A DNA stretch of 6,520 nucleotides from Chthoniobacterales bacterium. GTDB taxonomy: Bacteria; Verrucomicrobiota; Verrucomicrobiia; Chthoniobacterales; UBA10450. The stretch covers positions 1-6,520 of the forward strand of contig JACDBM010000001.1 of assembly GCA_013694945.1 (NCBI GenBank), given 5' to 3'. The position numbers and the translations under genes are program-made. Positions 1 to 5,485 of the stretch are shown one piece after another. Every line of letters begins with the position of its first letter. The first letter of the stretch is position 1. A model generated the notes under the pieces. It made no database searches. It saw only the letters and a program-made list of their open reading frames with translations, and had not been told where the DNA came from.

Positions 1-190
1 CATGCCGATCGCCGGGTAATCGCGCCTGCATCAGGCGCGCGGTGCGCTCTGAGACGATAATCTCGTTATGGGCGGCGATGTGATCGCTATGCGCGTGCGA
101 GACGAAGGCGAACCTCTTCGCATCCCAAGGATCAAGCCAGAGGTCTTGCTCCGGGAGGTACACCCCGCGCGCGTAACGGACCTGAATCAC
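1..190 (-). CDS. MBL-fold metallo-hydrolase, N-terminal part (runs off left edge)
   Basis: Reading leftward from a GTG at 190-188, 63 codons are open to the edge of the window. The peptide begins VIQVRYARGVYLPEQDLWLD and contains HAHSDH at residues 32-37, the HxHxDH metal-binding signature of the metallo-beta-lactamase fold. These residues (H32, H34, D36, H37) normally ligate two zinc ions in a hydrolytic centre. The early YLPEQDLWLDP segment followed closely by the HxHxDH motif resembles the exonuclease-like/RNA-processing MBL branch (COG1236-like); that sub-family is an inference because the rest of the protein is missing. The frame stays open upstream to a stop near 233-231, so a TTG at 230-228 could be an alternative start, but the GTG gives the usual N-terminus. 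No Shine-Dalgarno sequence precedes it. It is divergent from the secreted-protein gene. Confidence 0.85.
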   Translation of the reverse strand, partial: MIQVRYARGVYLPEQDLWLDPWDAKRFAFVSHAHSDHIAAHNEIIVSERTARLMQARLPGDRH

Positions 191-195
191 GGAAT

Positions 196-201
196 TTATT
201 A
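196..201 (-). promoter_or_regulatory. Possible -10 element of the MBL gene (weak)
   Basis: On the minus strand TAATAA lies 5 nt before the GTG start codon, in an AT-rich patch of otherwise GC-rich DNA. A -10 here would place transcription initiation at about the GTG itself, giving a leaderless message. The hexamer 17 nt upstream (TTTCGC) matches the -35 consensus at only two positions, so this is a tentative call. I see nothing else firm in the divergent 191-384 gap apart from the candidate promoter of the secreted-protein gene. Confidence 0.2.
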
Positions 202-349
202 CGCGCGGAAGCAGTGAAGCGAAACCGACCAATCATTCACGAACCAAAGTCACACAGGCCCATGCGGGGAATTAAGATTCTACGGCGTCTCCGTTGCCGC
301 GGGATGACACTGATGGATGACAATGTGGAATTGCATTGCCTCAGTCGCA

Positions 350-378
350 TTGACAGCCCCCAGCGGAACCGATTTGAT
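350..378 (+). promoter_or_regulatory. Candidate sigma70-type promoter of the secreted-protein gene
   Basis: A perfect -35 hexamer TTGACA (350-355) is followed after 17 nt by TTTGAT (373-378), which matches TATAAT at four of six positions. Transcription would then begin about 7 nt downstream, at or next to the ATG at 385, so the message would be leaderless or nearly so. This agrees with the absence of a Shine-Dalgarno sequence before 385 and argues against longer starts at 214 or 304. The -10 is imperfect, so the call is moderate. Confidence 0.4.
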
Positions 379-384
379 ACCGCG

Positions 385-945
385 ATGCGAGTTCGCGCGG
401 CTCTTTCGGCGGTCCTCTTTTTCACGATCAGCGCGGCGCATGCGGCCGATGAGTATCGTCAGCTGGTAAAGGTGAATACGTTCCCGATTACACTGGATCG
501 AGATTTTCAGATTCGGAAGGCGAAGCTGTTTATTCTTGGCGACACGTTTGGCACGAAGATCAGAGGTGGAAGGAGTGTGAGCGGGGACGCGCTCTCTCCA
601 GGCGTGGCTCGGGATCCGGCGGTTAATTTCGAGCGTTCCTACCGGCTTTTCGGGGCCGTCACCGCACTCGATCAGCGCCGTCGTTTCGGGCACTATTTCG
701 ACTTTTTCTGGCGGGCAAAGCGGCCGGCCGAGGTTGCGGTGCGTCTCGAGTACCGCCAGGCAAAACTGCGCACCTTCACGCAAGCGCGCGAGGTGTTCTA
801 TCCAAATGCGCGCGGCAACCACCACACCTCTTTCGCCGTGATCGGGGACGATTTTTTCAACGATGGACGCGTGCTCTCGTGGCGATGTTCCCTAATTGAG
901 AAAGGGCGGATCGTGGCGGAAGAACGTTCTTTCCTTTGGCGATGA
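385..945 (+). CDS. Secreted protein of unknown function (186 aa)
   Basis: I do not recognise this family. The frame is open from 214, but the ATG at 385 is chosen because it starts a textbook signal peptide: MRVR, then a hydrophobic stretch (about residues 5-17), then a signal peptidase I site AHA|AD after residue 20. The longer starts (214, 304) would bury this segment behind an arginine-rich, low-complexity lead. The mature part of about 166 residues is likely periplasmic or extracellular. It looks beta-rich, with strand-like segments around 117-130 (VAVRLEYRQAKL) and 148-185 ending in EERSFLWR, plus an aromatic patch YFDFFWR at 104-110. There is one cysteine in the mature protein (C168), so no intramolecular disulfide is expected. 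There are no catalytic motifs, lipobox or further membrane segments. A possible promoter precedes it, and it is separated from the STAS gene by a gap with its own promoter, so it is probably a separate transcription unit. A small beta-sandwich carrier or cell-envelope protein is possible but is a guess. Confidence 0.7.
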   Translation: MRVRAALSAVLFFTISAAHAADEYRQLVKVNTFPITLDRDFQIRKAKLFILGDTFGTKIRGGRSVSGDALSPGVARDPAVNFERSYRLFGAVTALDQRRRFGHYFDFFWRAKRPAEVAVRLEYRQAKLRTFTQAREVFYPNARGNHHTSFAVIGDDFFNDGRVLSWRCSLIEKGRIVAEERSFLWR

Positions 946-994
946 AGCGGGAAAAGAGGTACTCGTTAGGCGGAGGGTGCACGGGCGCCAAGGT

Positions 995-1022
995 TTGACA
1001 CCCAAATCCACGACCTTATACT
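995..1022 (+). promoter_or_regulatory. Strong sigma70-type promoter for the STAS-phosphatase-grpE operon
   Basis: TTGACA (995-1000, perfect) and TATACT (1017-1022, five of six matches to TATAAT) are separated by 16 nt. This is the best promoter match I see in the window, in a 92-nt gap just before the first gene of the operon. The expected start site is about 1028-1030, only 8-10 nt before the GTG at 1038 and overlapping the AGAGG Shine-Dalgarno sequence. The leader would therefore be extremely short. The rest of the gap (946-994) shows no convincing terminator for the upstream gene. Confidence 0.7.
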
Positions 1023-1026
1023 TTTC

Positions 1027-1031
1027 AGAGG
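1027..1031 (+). promoter_or_regulatory. Shine-Dalgarno sequence fixing the GTG start of the STAS gene
   Basis: AGAGG lies 6 nt before the GTG at 1038. It is the only clear Shine-Dalgarno sequence among the gene starts in the window, and it supports the unusual GTG start. Confidence 0.65.
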
Positions 1032-1037
1032 TATCCT

Positions 1038-1550
1038 GTGCAGTCATCTATCCAAGTCGGTGTAAACGGCGACGCCGTTTGGGTGAAAGTTGAGGGCAAG
1101 GGTAATTTCCTCAACAGCGGCAACCTTAAGGAGTTCGCCCGCGAGATGGTGCGCCGGGGCTATCGTGAGTTTGTGGTCGATCTCGAGCACTGCGTCATGA
1201 TGGATTCCACCTTCATGGGCACGATGGCCGGAGTGGCTCTGCGTCTGAAAGAACTTGGACACGGGCACTTGCACATCGTCCATTGCGGGCAGCGCAGCCG
1301 CGAGCTTCTGACCGGGCTTGGTCTGGATCAGATCTTTCAGATTCACGCCAATGGAAGCAGCGCTCCGCCCTGCGAGGTTCTGCCCAGTCCAGCCGCAACG
1401 GAGCCCACTGTGCAAAAGCAGCAGCAAGCGCAGCAGATGCTCGACGCGCACGAGGCGCTTTGCGAAGCCGCACCGGAGAATATTTTGCGGTTCAAAGACG
1501 TTCTCGATTACCTCAAGCAGGATCTCCAGCACGAGCCCACCGCGCAGTAG
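1038..1550 (+). CDS. STAS-domain protein, anti-sigma-factor antagonist (170 aa)
   Basis: This is a SpoIIAA/RsbV-type protein. In that family the unphosphorylated form binds and sequesters an anti-sigma kinase, and a PP2C phosphatase resets it by removing a serine/threonine phosphate. Residues about 4-105 form the STAS domain: strands at 4-9 and 13-19, the helix KEFAREMVRRG (31-41), strand REFVVDLEHC (43-52), then MMDSTFMGTMAGV. Here D56-S57-T58 sits where the phospho-acceptor (DS or DT) lies in the family, so S57, or less likely T58, is the predicted site. After the domain come a proline/alanine linker (107-122), a glutamine-rich stretch (126-133) and a helical tail with AHEALCEAAPEN (137-148) and FKDVLDYLKQDL (152-163), an extension of about 60 residues absent from minimal antagonists. 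The GTG start is supported by AGAGG 6 nt upstream. The phosphatase gene, its presumed partner, starts 15 nt after the stop codon. The cognate kinase is not in the window. Confidence 0.88.
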   Translation: MQSSIQVGVNGDAVWVKVEGKGNFLNSGNLKEFAREMVRRGYREFVVDLEHCVMMDSTFMGTMAGVALRLKELGHGHLHIVHCGQRSRELLTGLGLDQIFQIHANGSSAPPCEVLPSPAATEPTVQKQQQAQQMLDAHEALCEAAPENILRFKDVLDYLKQDLQHEPTAQ

Positions 1551-1565
1551 TCTGGCCTCTGACGC

Positions 1566-3002
1566 ATGTGGCCAAACCTTCTCCTCGGGCTGCTGTGTGC
1601 GTCTCTGATTGGCTGGGGCTGGAGCTGGCGGTTGCAAGTCCAGCGGATTCGGCAACTGGAGCGCTCGAAGGAAGAAATCCAGGTCGAAGAGACGCTCGTT
1701 TTTGATTTCCTGCATGGGCTCGGCGCGGCTTTTACGGAGACGATCAGGCCGGCGGATCTCCACCGCCTGATTGTGGAGGGCGCCGCGCGGATTCTCGACG
1801 CCCATGGCGGCGCGCTTTACATGATCGATCGCGGCGGAACGAAGCTCGCGCCAGTGTTCATTTCAAAAGGTTGTCCGCCGCTCGTCGAAGTCCCGGCGCA
1901 CGTCTTGCAGCAAGCTACAGCAAGCGCGGTGGCGATCGAAAGTTACTTGCGGATGCACATGGTAGAGGTAGGGGAGGGGATCGTAGGCAAGGCATGGCAG
2001 AGCCAGCAGGCCTTCTTTCTGCTAGATTTTTCGGAAGCGCCGGAGCTGCGTTCCCTCTCCGGGACCCCGCTCGGCACGACATCGGTAATGGTGACGCCTC
2101 TCCTCTACGGCAAGCAAAACATGGGCGTCCTCGCATTGGCCAGCGGCCCGACCAGTGCGCCATTCACACAGGGCGATTTCGTGGTTTTCAAATCGATCGC
2201 CGAGCAGTCGGCTTTCGCGCTCTACAACGCGATTGTCTACTCGGAAGCGAACGAAAAGAAACGTCTCGATCACGACCTGCAGATCGCCCGCGAGATCCAG
2301 CACATTCTTCTGCCATCGGAATCCCCCGCGATTCGGGGTTTCGAGCTCAGTGGCCTTAATATTCCGGCGAGCCAGGTGAGCGGGGATTATTTCGATTACA
2401 TCAAAGTCGACGAAGACCGCCTCGGCGTCGCAATCGCGGACGTTTCGGGCAAGGGCGTGCCGGCGTCTTTGATCATGGCCATCTGCCGGAGCGTCCTGCG
2501 GAGCCAGGCCCCGGAAAACACCTCCCCATCGGAGGTTTTGAAGAAGGTGAACCGCCAGCTCTACCCGGACATCAAAGAGGACATGTTCATCAGCATGGCC
2601 TATCTGATTCTGGACCATCGGCGCGCCACCGTGAACCTCTCCCGCGCCGGGCACGATGCACCGCTTCTCTATCGCGCCGCGACCGGAGAATTGGACCAAA
2701 TCAAACCTCCCGGACTGGTGCTCGGAATTGACAGTGGAAGCGTGTTCGATAGGATAACGAACGATCTTGCGGTCCCACTTGAACGCGACGATTGCCTGAT
2801 CCTCTACACGGATGGCGTGACGGAGGCGCTCGACGCCAGTGGCGATGAATTCGGCCTCGACCGCACGATGCATGCGGTGCAGGCGAGCGCCAGGGATGGT
2901 GCTCCGGCAATCCTGAAACGATTGATTGACGACCTGCGAAGCTTCGTCGGCTCCACGCCGCAAAACGACGACATCACTTTAATCGCGATCCGCAAAACAT
3001 GA
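1566..3002 (+). CDS. GAF-domain SpoIIE/RsbU-type PP2C serine phosphatase (478 aa)
   Basis: This is a metal-dependent protein serine/threonine phosphatase, probably acting on the STAS protein encoded just upstream. A short hydrophobic segment (about residues 4-21) anchors it to the membrane with the rest cytoplasmic, followed by a basic/coiled linker (22-42). A GAF sensor domain spans about 45-225, with typical GEGIVGKAW (136-144), VMVTPLLYGKQNMGVLAL (174-191) and the closing FKSIAEQSAFAL helix. A signalling helix (226-248, EIQHILLP) leads into the PP2C catalytic domain (about 255-476): SGDYFD (272-277), IADVSGKGVPASL (290-302), MFISMAYLILD (340-350), RAGHDAPLLY (360-369), LILYTDGVTEA (411-421) and NDDITLIAI (467-475). 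The acidic metal ligands (D274, D292, D416, D468/D469) are intact, so it should be active. An in-frame stop at 1560-1562 forces the start to the ATG at 1566 or later. There is no Shine-Dalgarno sequence, so coupling to the STAS gene 15 nt upstream is likely. Its stop overlaps the grpE start by 4 nt. The GAF ligand cannot be read from sequence. Confidence 0.93.
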   Translation: MWPNLLLGLLCASLIGWGWSWRLQVQRIRQLERSKEEIQVEETLVFDFLHGLGAAFTETIRPADLHRLIVEGAARILDAHGGALYMIDRGGTKLAPVFISKGCPPLVEVPAHVLQQATASAVAIESYLRMHMVEVGEGIVGKAWQSQQAFFLLDFSEAPELRSLSGTPLGTTSVMVTPLLYGKQNMGVLALASGPTSAPFTQGDFVVFKSIAEQSAFALYNAIVYSEANEKKRLDHDLQIAREIQHILLPSESPAIRGFELSGLNIPASQVSGDYFDYIKVDEDRLGVAIADVSGKGVPASLIMAICRSVLRSQAPENTSPSEVLKKVNRQLYPDIKEDMFISMAYLILDHRRATVNLSRAGHDAPLLYRAATGELDQIKPPGLVLGIDSGSVFDRITNDLAVPLERDDCLILYTDGVTEALDASGDEFGLDRTMHAVQASARDGAPAILKRLIDDLRSFVGSTPQNDDITLIAIRKT

Positions 3003-3550
3003 GCAACACACAGCGAACGGAAAGACCAGACAGCGGCGAAGCCGTGCCGGACGAGATCAGCGGCGTCGGTTCGCCCGAGCAGGAGAGCGATGATGGCATG
3101 ACGAATTTGCAGGCTGACCTCGATCGCTTCCGCGATCTGGCGCTTCGCAGCCAGGCCGATTTTGATAACTACAAGAAGCGCACCGCCCGGGAAAAGGAAG
3201 AGGCCATCCGATTTGCGAACAGTTCGCTCCTGGAGCGGCTGGTTGCGATTGTTGATAATTTTGAGCTCGGTCTCAGCGCGGCACGTAGTGAAGGGGAGCG
3301 ATCCCCAATTTACGCTGGCATGAGCATGGTCCTGAAGCAGTTAACGGACTTTCTGGCAGAGAACGGACTTCAGCCCATTCACGCGGAAGGGCAGAAGTTC
3401 GATCCCAACCTGCATGAGGCGATTGCGAACGAGCCGAGCACCGAGTTCCCGGAAGGCATTGTCATCCGGCAGGTGCGGCGGGGCTATCGTCACAAGGAAC
3501 GGCTGCTACGTCCATCCAGTGTCGTAGTCTCCAGCGGCCGCGCTAAATAA
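2999..3550 (+). CDS. grpE: GrpE, nucleotide-exchange factor of DnaK (183 aa)
   Basis: GrpE releases ADP from the Hsp70 chaperone DnaK in the cytoplasm and works with DnaJ. Residues 1-33 are an acidic, probably disordered tail rich in E/D/S/G. Residues 34-85 form the long dimerising helix, including the family's ADFDNYKKR stretch (53-61) and EEAIRFANSSLLERL (67-81), followed by VDNFELGL (85-92). The C-terminal beta domain runs from about 130 to 178 and fits the GrpE signature: FDPNLHEAI (134-142), a 19-residue gap, then GYRHKERLLRPSSVVV (162-177). Length is normal for the family. The ATG overlaps the upstream phosphatase stop (ATGA), and there is no Shine-Dalgarno sequence, so translation is probably coupled to the phosphatase. 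An internal ATG at 3098 is possible but would drop the acidic tail. No CIRCE-type inverted repeat precedes the gene, and dnaK does not follow it. Confidence 0.96.
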   Translation: MSNTQRTERPDSGEAVPDEISGVGSPEQESDDGMTNLQADLDRFRDLALRSQADFDNYKKRTAREKEEAIRFANSSLLERLVAIVDNFELGLSAARSEGERSPIYAGMSMVLKQLTDFLAENGLQPIHAEGQKFDPNLHEAIANEPSTEFPEGIVIRQVRRGYRHKERLLRPSSVVVSSGRAK

Positions 3551-3662
3551 CGAAGTCCAGATTTTCAGCGCCTCGGGATGCAAAGTTTGCCAGGTATGAT
3601 TCTTTCTCCTGCTCGTATCGGCTTTTCGCCACTGCTTCGGCCACGATGACGAGCCCCAGGTG
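3551..3662 (+). other. 112-nt grpE-dnaJ spacer without a recognised gene
   Basis: This is the largest gap inside the chaperone part of the cluster and lies where dnaK often sits in other bacteria. I see no hairpin with a T-tract, no CIRCE repeat and no Shine-Dalgarno sequence close to dnaJ. TATGAT (3595-3600) resembles a -10 box, but the hexamer 16 nt upstream (TCGGGA) is a poor -35, so an internal promoter for dnaJ is only a possibility. Minus-strand translation of the spacer is open but continues into the antisense of dnaJ, so I do not call a gene. Confidence 0.5.
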
Positions 3663-4811
3663 ATGCAAACTACGAAACGCGATTATTACGAAATCCTCGA
3701 AGTCAGCCGCCAGGCGACGGATGACGAGGTCAAACGCTCGTATCGGAAGCTTGCCGTCAAGTTCCACCCCGACAAGAACCCGGGGGATACTGCGGCCGAG
3801 GAAAAGTTCAAGGAGCTTGGTGAGGCTTACGACGTCCTGATAAACGACGAGAAGCGCGCGGCCTATGATCGCTATGGTCATGCTGCGTTTGCGCACGGCA
3901 CCGCCGGCCGCGGCAACGGAGGCTTTCACGATCCATTTGAGATCTTCCGCGAGGTCTTCGGCGGCGGGGCAGGGGCGGGAGGAGGGATCTTTGAGACGTT
4001 CTTTGGCGGTGGTGCTCAGGTCGATCGCGAAGGCCGGCAGCGGGGCTCGGATCTCCGCTACGACATGCAGATCGCGCTCGAAGAGGCGGCGTTCGGCGTC
4101 GAAAAAGAGATCGAAGTCCGGAAACTCGACACCTGCACAAAATGCGACGGCAAAGGCGCTGAATCCGGCTCGCGTGCAATCAATTGTCCAACTTGCGGAG
4201 GGCGCGGACAAGTCATCAGTTCGCGTGGATTTTTCCAGGTGTCGCAAACCTGCCCACGCTGTCGCGGTGCGGGGCAGATTATCGAGAAACCGTGCCGCGC
4301 GTGCGAAGGTGAAGGCCGGGTCGAGAAGACGAGCCGGATCAAACTCAAAATCCCAGCGGGCATCGCCGAGGGCTCGCGGCTCCGCTCATCGGGTAACGGC
4401 GAAGCGGGAGTTCGCGGTGGCGCTCCGGGCGACCTTTACGTTGTTGTCCACGTCAAAGAGCACAACGTCTTCCAGCGCGATGAGGACAACCTCTTTTGCG
4501 AGTTGCCGATCCCGTTTACGACCGCCGCGCTCGGGGGGGAAGTGGCGGTGCCAACCCTGGAGGGAAAGGCGAACCTGAAGATTCCCGCCGGCACTCAGGG
4601 CGGCCAGACGTTCAAGCTCCGCCAGAAAGGCATTCTGAACGTGAATGGCCGCGACCGCGGAGACCTCCTCGCGCGAGTCATTGTTGAAGTGCCGACTATG
4701 CTGAACAGCGAACAACGCCAGAAGCTGCACGAATTTGCTGAGCTCTGCGGCGAGGAAAATACCCCGTTGCGCAAAGGTTTCTTCGAACGCGCGAAGCAGT
4801 TCTTCCGCTGA
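3663..4811 (+). CDS. dnaJ: DnaJ (Hsp40), co-chaperone of DnaK (382 aa)
   Basis: DnaJ delivers unfolded substrates to DnaK and stimulates its ATPase. All domains of a class I Hsp40 are present. The J domain spans about 5-72 (RDYYEILEVS at the start, HPD at 35-37, YDVL and YDRYGH at its end). The glycine/phenylalanine-rich region runs from about 76 to 120, with DPFEIF and repeated GG/FGGG. The zinc-binding region has four CxxCxGxG units: CTKCDGKG (158-165), CPTCGGRG (175-182), CPRCRGAG (197-204) and CRACEGEG (211-218). The substrate-binding C-terminal domains include LKIPAGIAEGSRLR (228-241) and the closing GDLLARVIVEVP stretch. Size matches the usual 370-385 residues. A GTG at 3660 lies directly before the ATG; I choose the ATG because it is the stronger start codon, and the two differ by one residue. 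The only upstream purine run is weak. It is probably in the same transcript as grpE. Confidence 0.97.
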   Translation: MQTTKRDYYEILEVSRQATDDEVKRSYRKLAVKFHPDKNPGDTAAEEKFKELGEAYDVLINDEKRAAYDRYGHAAFAHGTAGRGNGGFHDPFEIFREVFGGGAGAGGGIFETFFGGGAQVDREGRQRGSDLRYDMQIALEEAAFGVEKEIEVRKLDTCTKCDGKGAESGSRAINCPTCGGRGQVISSRGFFQVSQTCPRCRGAGQIIEKPCRACEGEGRVEKTSRIKLKIPAGIAEGSRLRSSGNGEAGVRGGAPGDLYVVVHVKEHNVFQRDEDNLFCELPIPFTTAALGGEVAVPTLEGKANLKIPAGTQGGQTFKLRQKGILNVNGRDRGDLLARVIVEVPTMLNSEQRQKLHEFAELCGEENTPLRKGFFERAKQFFR

Positions 4812-4837
4812 GCCAGCCCGCGCGGGGAGTTGTGACC

Positions 4838-4866
4838 TTGACTGTCCATTCCCGGGCTCGCATCGT
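4838..4866 (+). promoter_or_regulatory. Possible promoter for the Uma2-family gene (weak)
   Basis: TTGACT (4838-4843, five of six matches to the -35 consensus) is followed after 17 nt by CATCGT (4861-4866), which matches the -10 consensus at only three positions. Initiation would fall at about the GTG at 4873, again predicting a leaderless message. The 61-nt dnaJ-Uma2 gap also holds a 10-nt palindrome CCCGCGCGGG (4817-4826) and a distant 6-bp inverted repeat AGCCCG/CGGGCT (4815-4820 and 4853-4858). Neither is followed by a T-tract, so no terminator is called. Confidence 0.2.
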
Positions 4867-4872
4867 CCTCCT

Positions 4873-5427
4873 GTGAGCACGGTCGCCATTCCTCTCCTCA
4901 CGGTCGAAAATTACAAAATTCTTCCGGAGACTGGCCCGCGGTATCAACTGATTGAAGGAGACCTCTACATGGCGCCCGCTCCGAATCGCTACCACCAGGA
5001 TATCTCCCGGAATCTCGAATACATCCTGCTCGAGTATTTGGAAAAGCATCCGATCGGAAAACTCTACGACGCGCCATTCGATGTTTACCTTGATCAATAC
5101 AACGTTTTTCAACCCGACATTCTCGTCGTGCTGAACGATCGCCTTGCGATTCTCACGGAGGCCGGCGCCGAGGGCGCTCCAGATTTCGTCGTCGAGGTTC
5201 TTTCGCGTAAAACTGCGCGCCTCGACCGCGACAATAAGCGTCGCATCTATTCCACGAGCGGAGTGCGTGAGCTTTGGATCATCGCGCCGGAGACGCGGCA
5301 GATCGAAATCTATCTACTCCCGCAGGATGCCGCCAATCCAGTTGCGACGCATGGAGAAAACGACACTTTTGCGTCCGCGTTGTTTCCGGGGCTGGCCTTC
5401 AGCGCGGCGCGAATCATTGCACAGTAG
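4873..5427 (+). CDS. Uma2-family (DUF820) putative restriction-like endonuclease (184 aa)
   Basis: The fold and layout match the Uma2 family, which has the PD-(D/E)xK nuclease core; the cellular role of the family is not established. Visible landmarks are the opening LTVENYKILPE (9-19), YQLIEGDLYMAPAPN (24-38) with the conserved E28-G29, then HQDISRNL (41-48), FQPDI (79-83), and the core PDFVVEVLS (103-111) with D104 and E108, followed by DRDNKRRIYS (118-127), where K122 is the likely catalytic lysine, and VRELWII (131-137). All predicted active-site residues are present, so the nuclease centre looks intact. The frame is open further upstream to 4735, inside dnaJ, but the GTG at 4873 gives the normal family N-terminus and avoids the overlap. 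No Shine-Dalgarno sequence is present; CCTCCT just before the GTG has the wrong polarity. It sits alone between two housekeeping genes, with no toxin-antitoxin partner or methylase beside it. Confidence 0.9.
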   Translation: MSTVAIPLLTVENYKILPETGPRYQLIEGDLYMAPAPNRYHQDISRNLEYILLEYLEKHPIGKLYDAPFDVYLDQYNVFQPDILVVLNDRLAILTEAGAEGAPDFVVEVLSRKTARLDRDNKRRIYSTSGVRELWIIAPETRQIEIYLLPQDAANPVATHGENDTFASALFPGLAFSAARIIAQ

Positions 5428-5485
5428 CTTCTGATCCCGCGGGCAACTCTTCGGCAACCCCGCTGGGTTCGGCTTTTCAACTGTG

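Noticed and set aside
214..384. 57-codon N-terminal extension of the secreted protein (ATG at 214 or 304)
   Set aside because: The extension is arginine-rich and low-complexity, and would place a good signal peptide internally. A -35/-10 candidate lies inside it, and the ATG at 385 fits export.
1044..1805. Long minus-strand open frame opposite the STAS and phosphatase genes
   Set aside because: It is antisense to two genes with clear domain motifs, its translation has no recognisable domain, and long antisense frames are expected in GC-rich coding DNA.
2022..2963. 313-codon minus-strand open frame opposite the phosphatase catalytic region
   Set aside because: The plus strand carries all PP2C motifs. 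The antisense product is rich in R, H and E without motifs, as expected for a mirror frame.
1150..3495. Shared word GGGGCTATCGT in the STAS gene and in grpE
   Set aside because: Both encode a G-Y-R stretch in unrelated contexts. The match is 11 nt with no extended similarity, so it is coincidental.
2999..3663. CIRCE (HrcA operator) or heat-shock sigma promoter before grpE or dnaJ
   Set aside because: I looked for TTAGCACTC/GAGTGCTAA arms and for a heat-shock-type promoter near both starts, and found neither.
3543..4247. Minus-strand open frame covering the grpE-dnaJ spacer
   Set aside because: Most of it is antisense to the DnaJ J, G/F and zinc domains. The spacer part alone is only about 38 codons, with no supported start.
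4815..4858. Inverted repeat AGCCCG/CGGGCT between dnaJ and the Uma2 gene
   Set aside because: It has 6-bp arms with a loop of over 30 nt and no T-tract, which is within chance for GC-rich DNA.
5456..5477. Small hairpin (AACCC/GGGTT, 5-bp stem) followed by CGGCTTTT after the Uma2 gene
   Set aside because: The stem is short and the pairing does not extend, and the T-run is only four bases and is offset. This is too weak to call a terminator.
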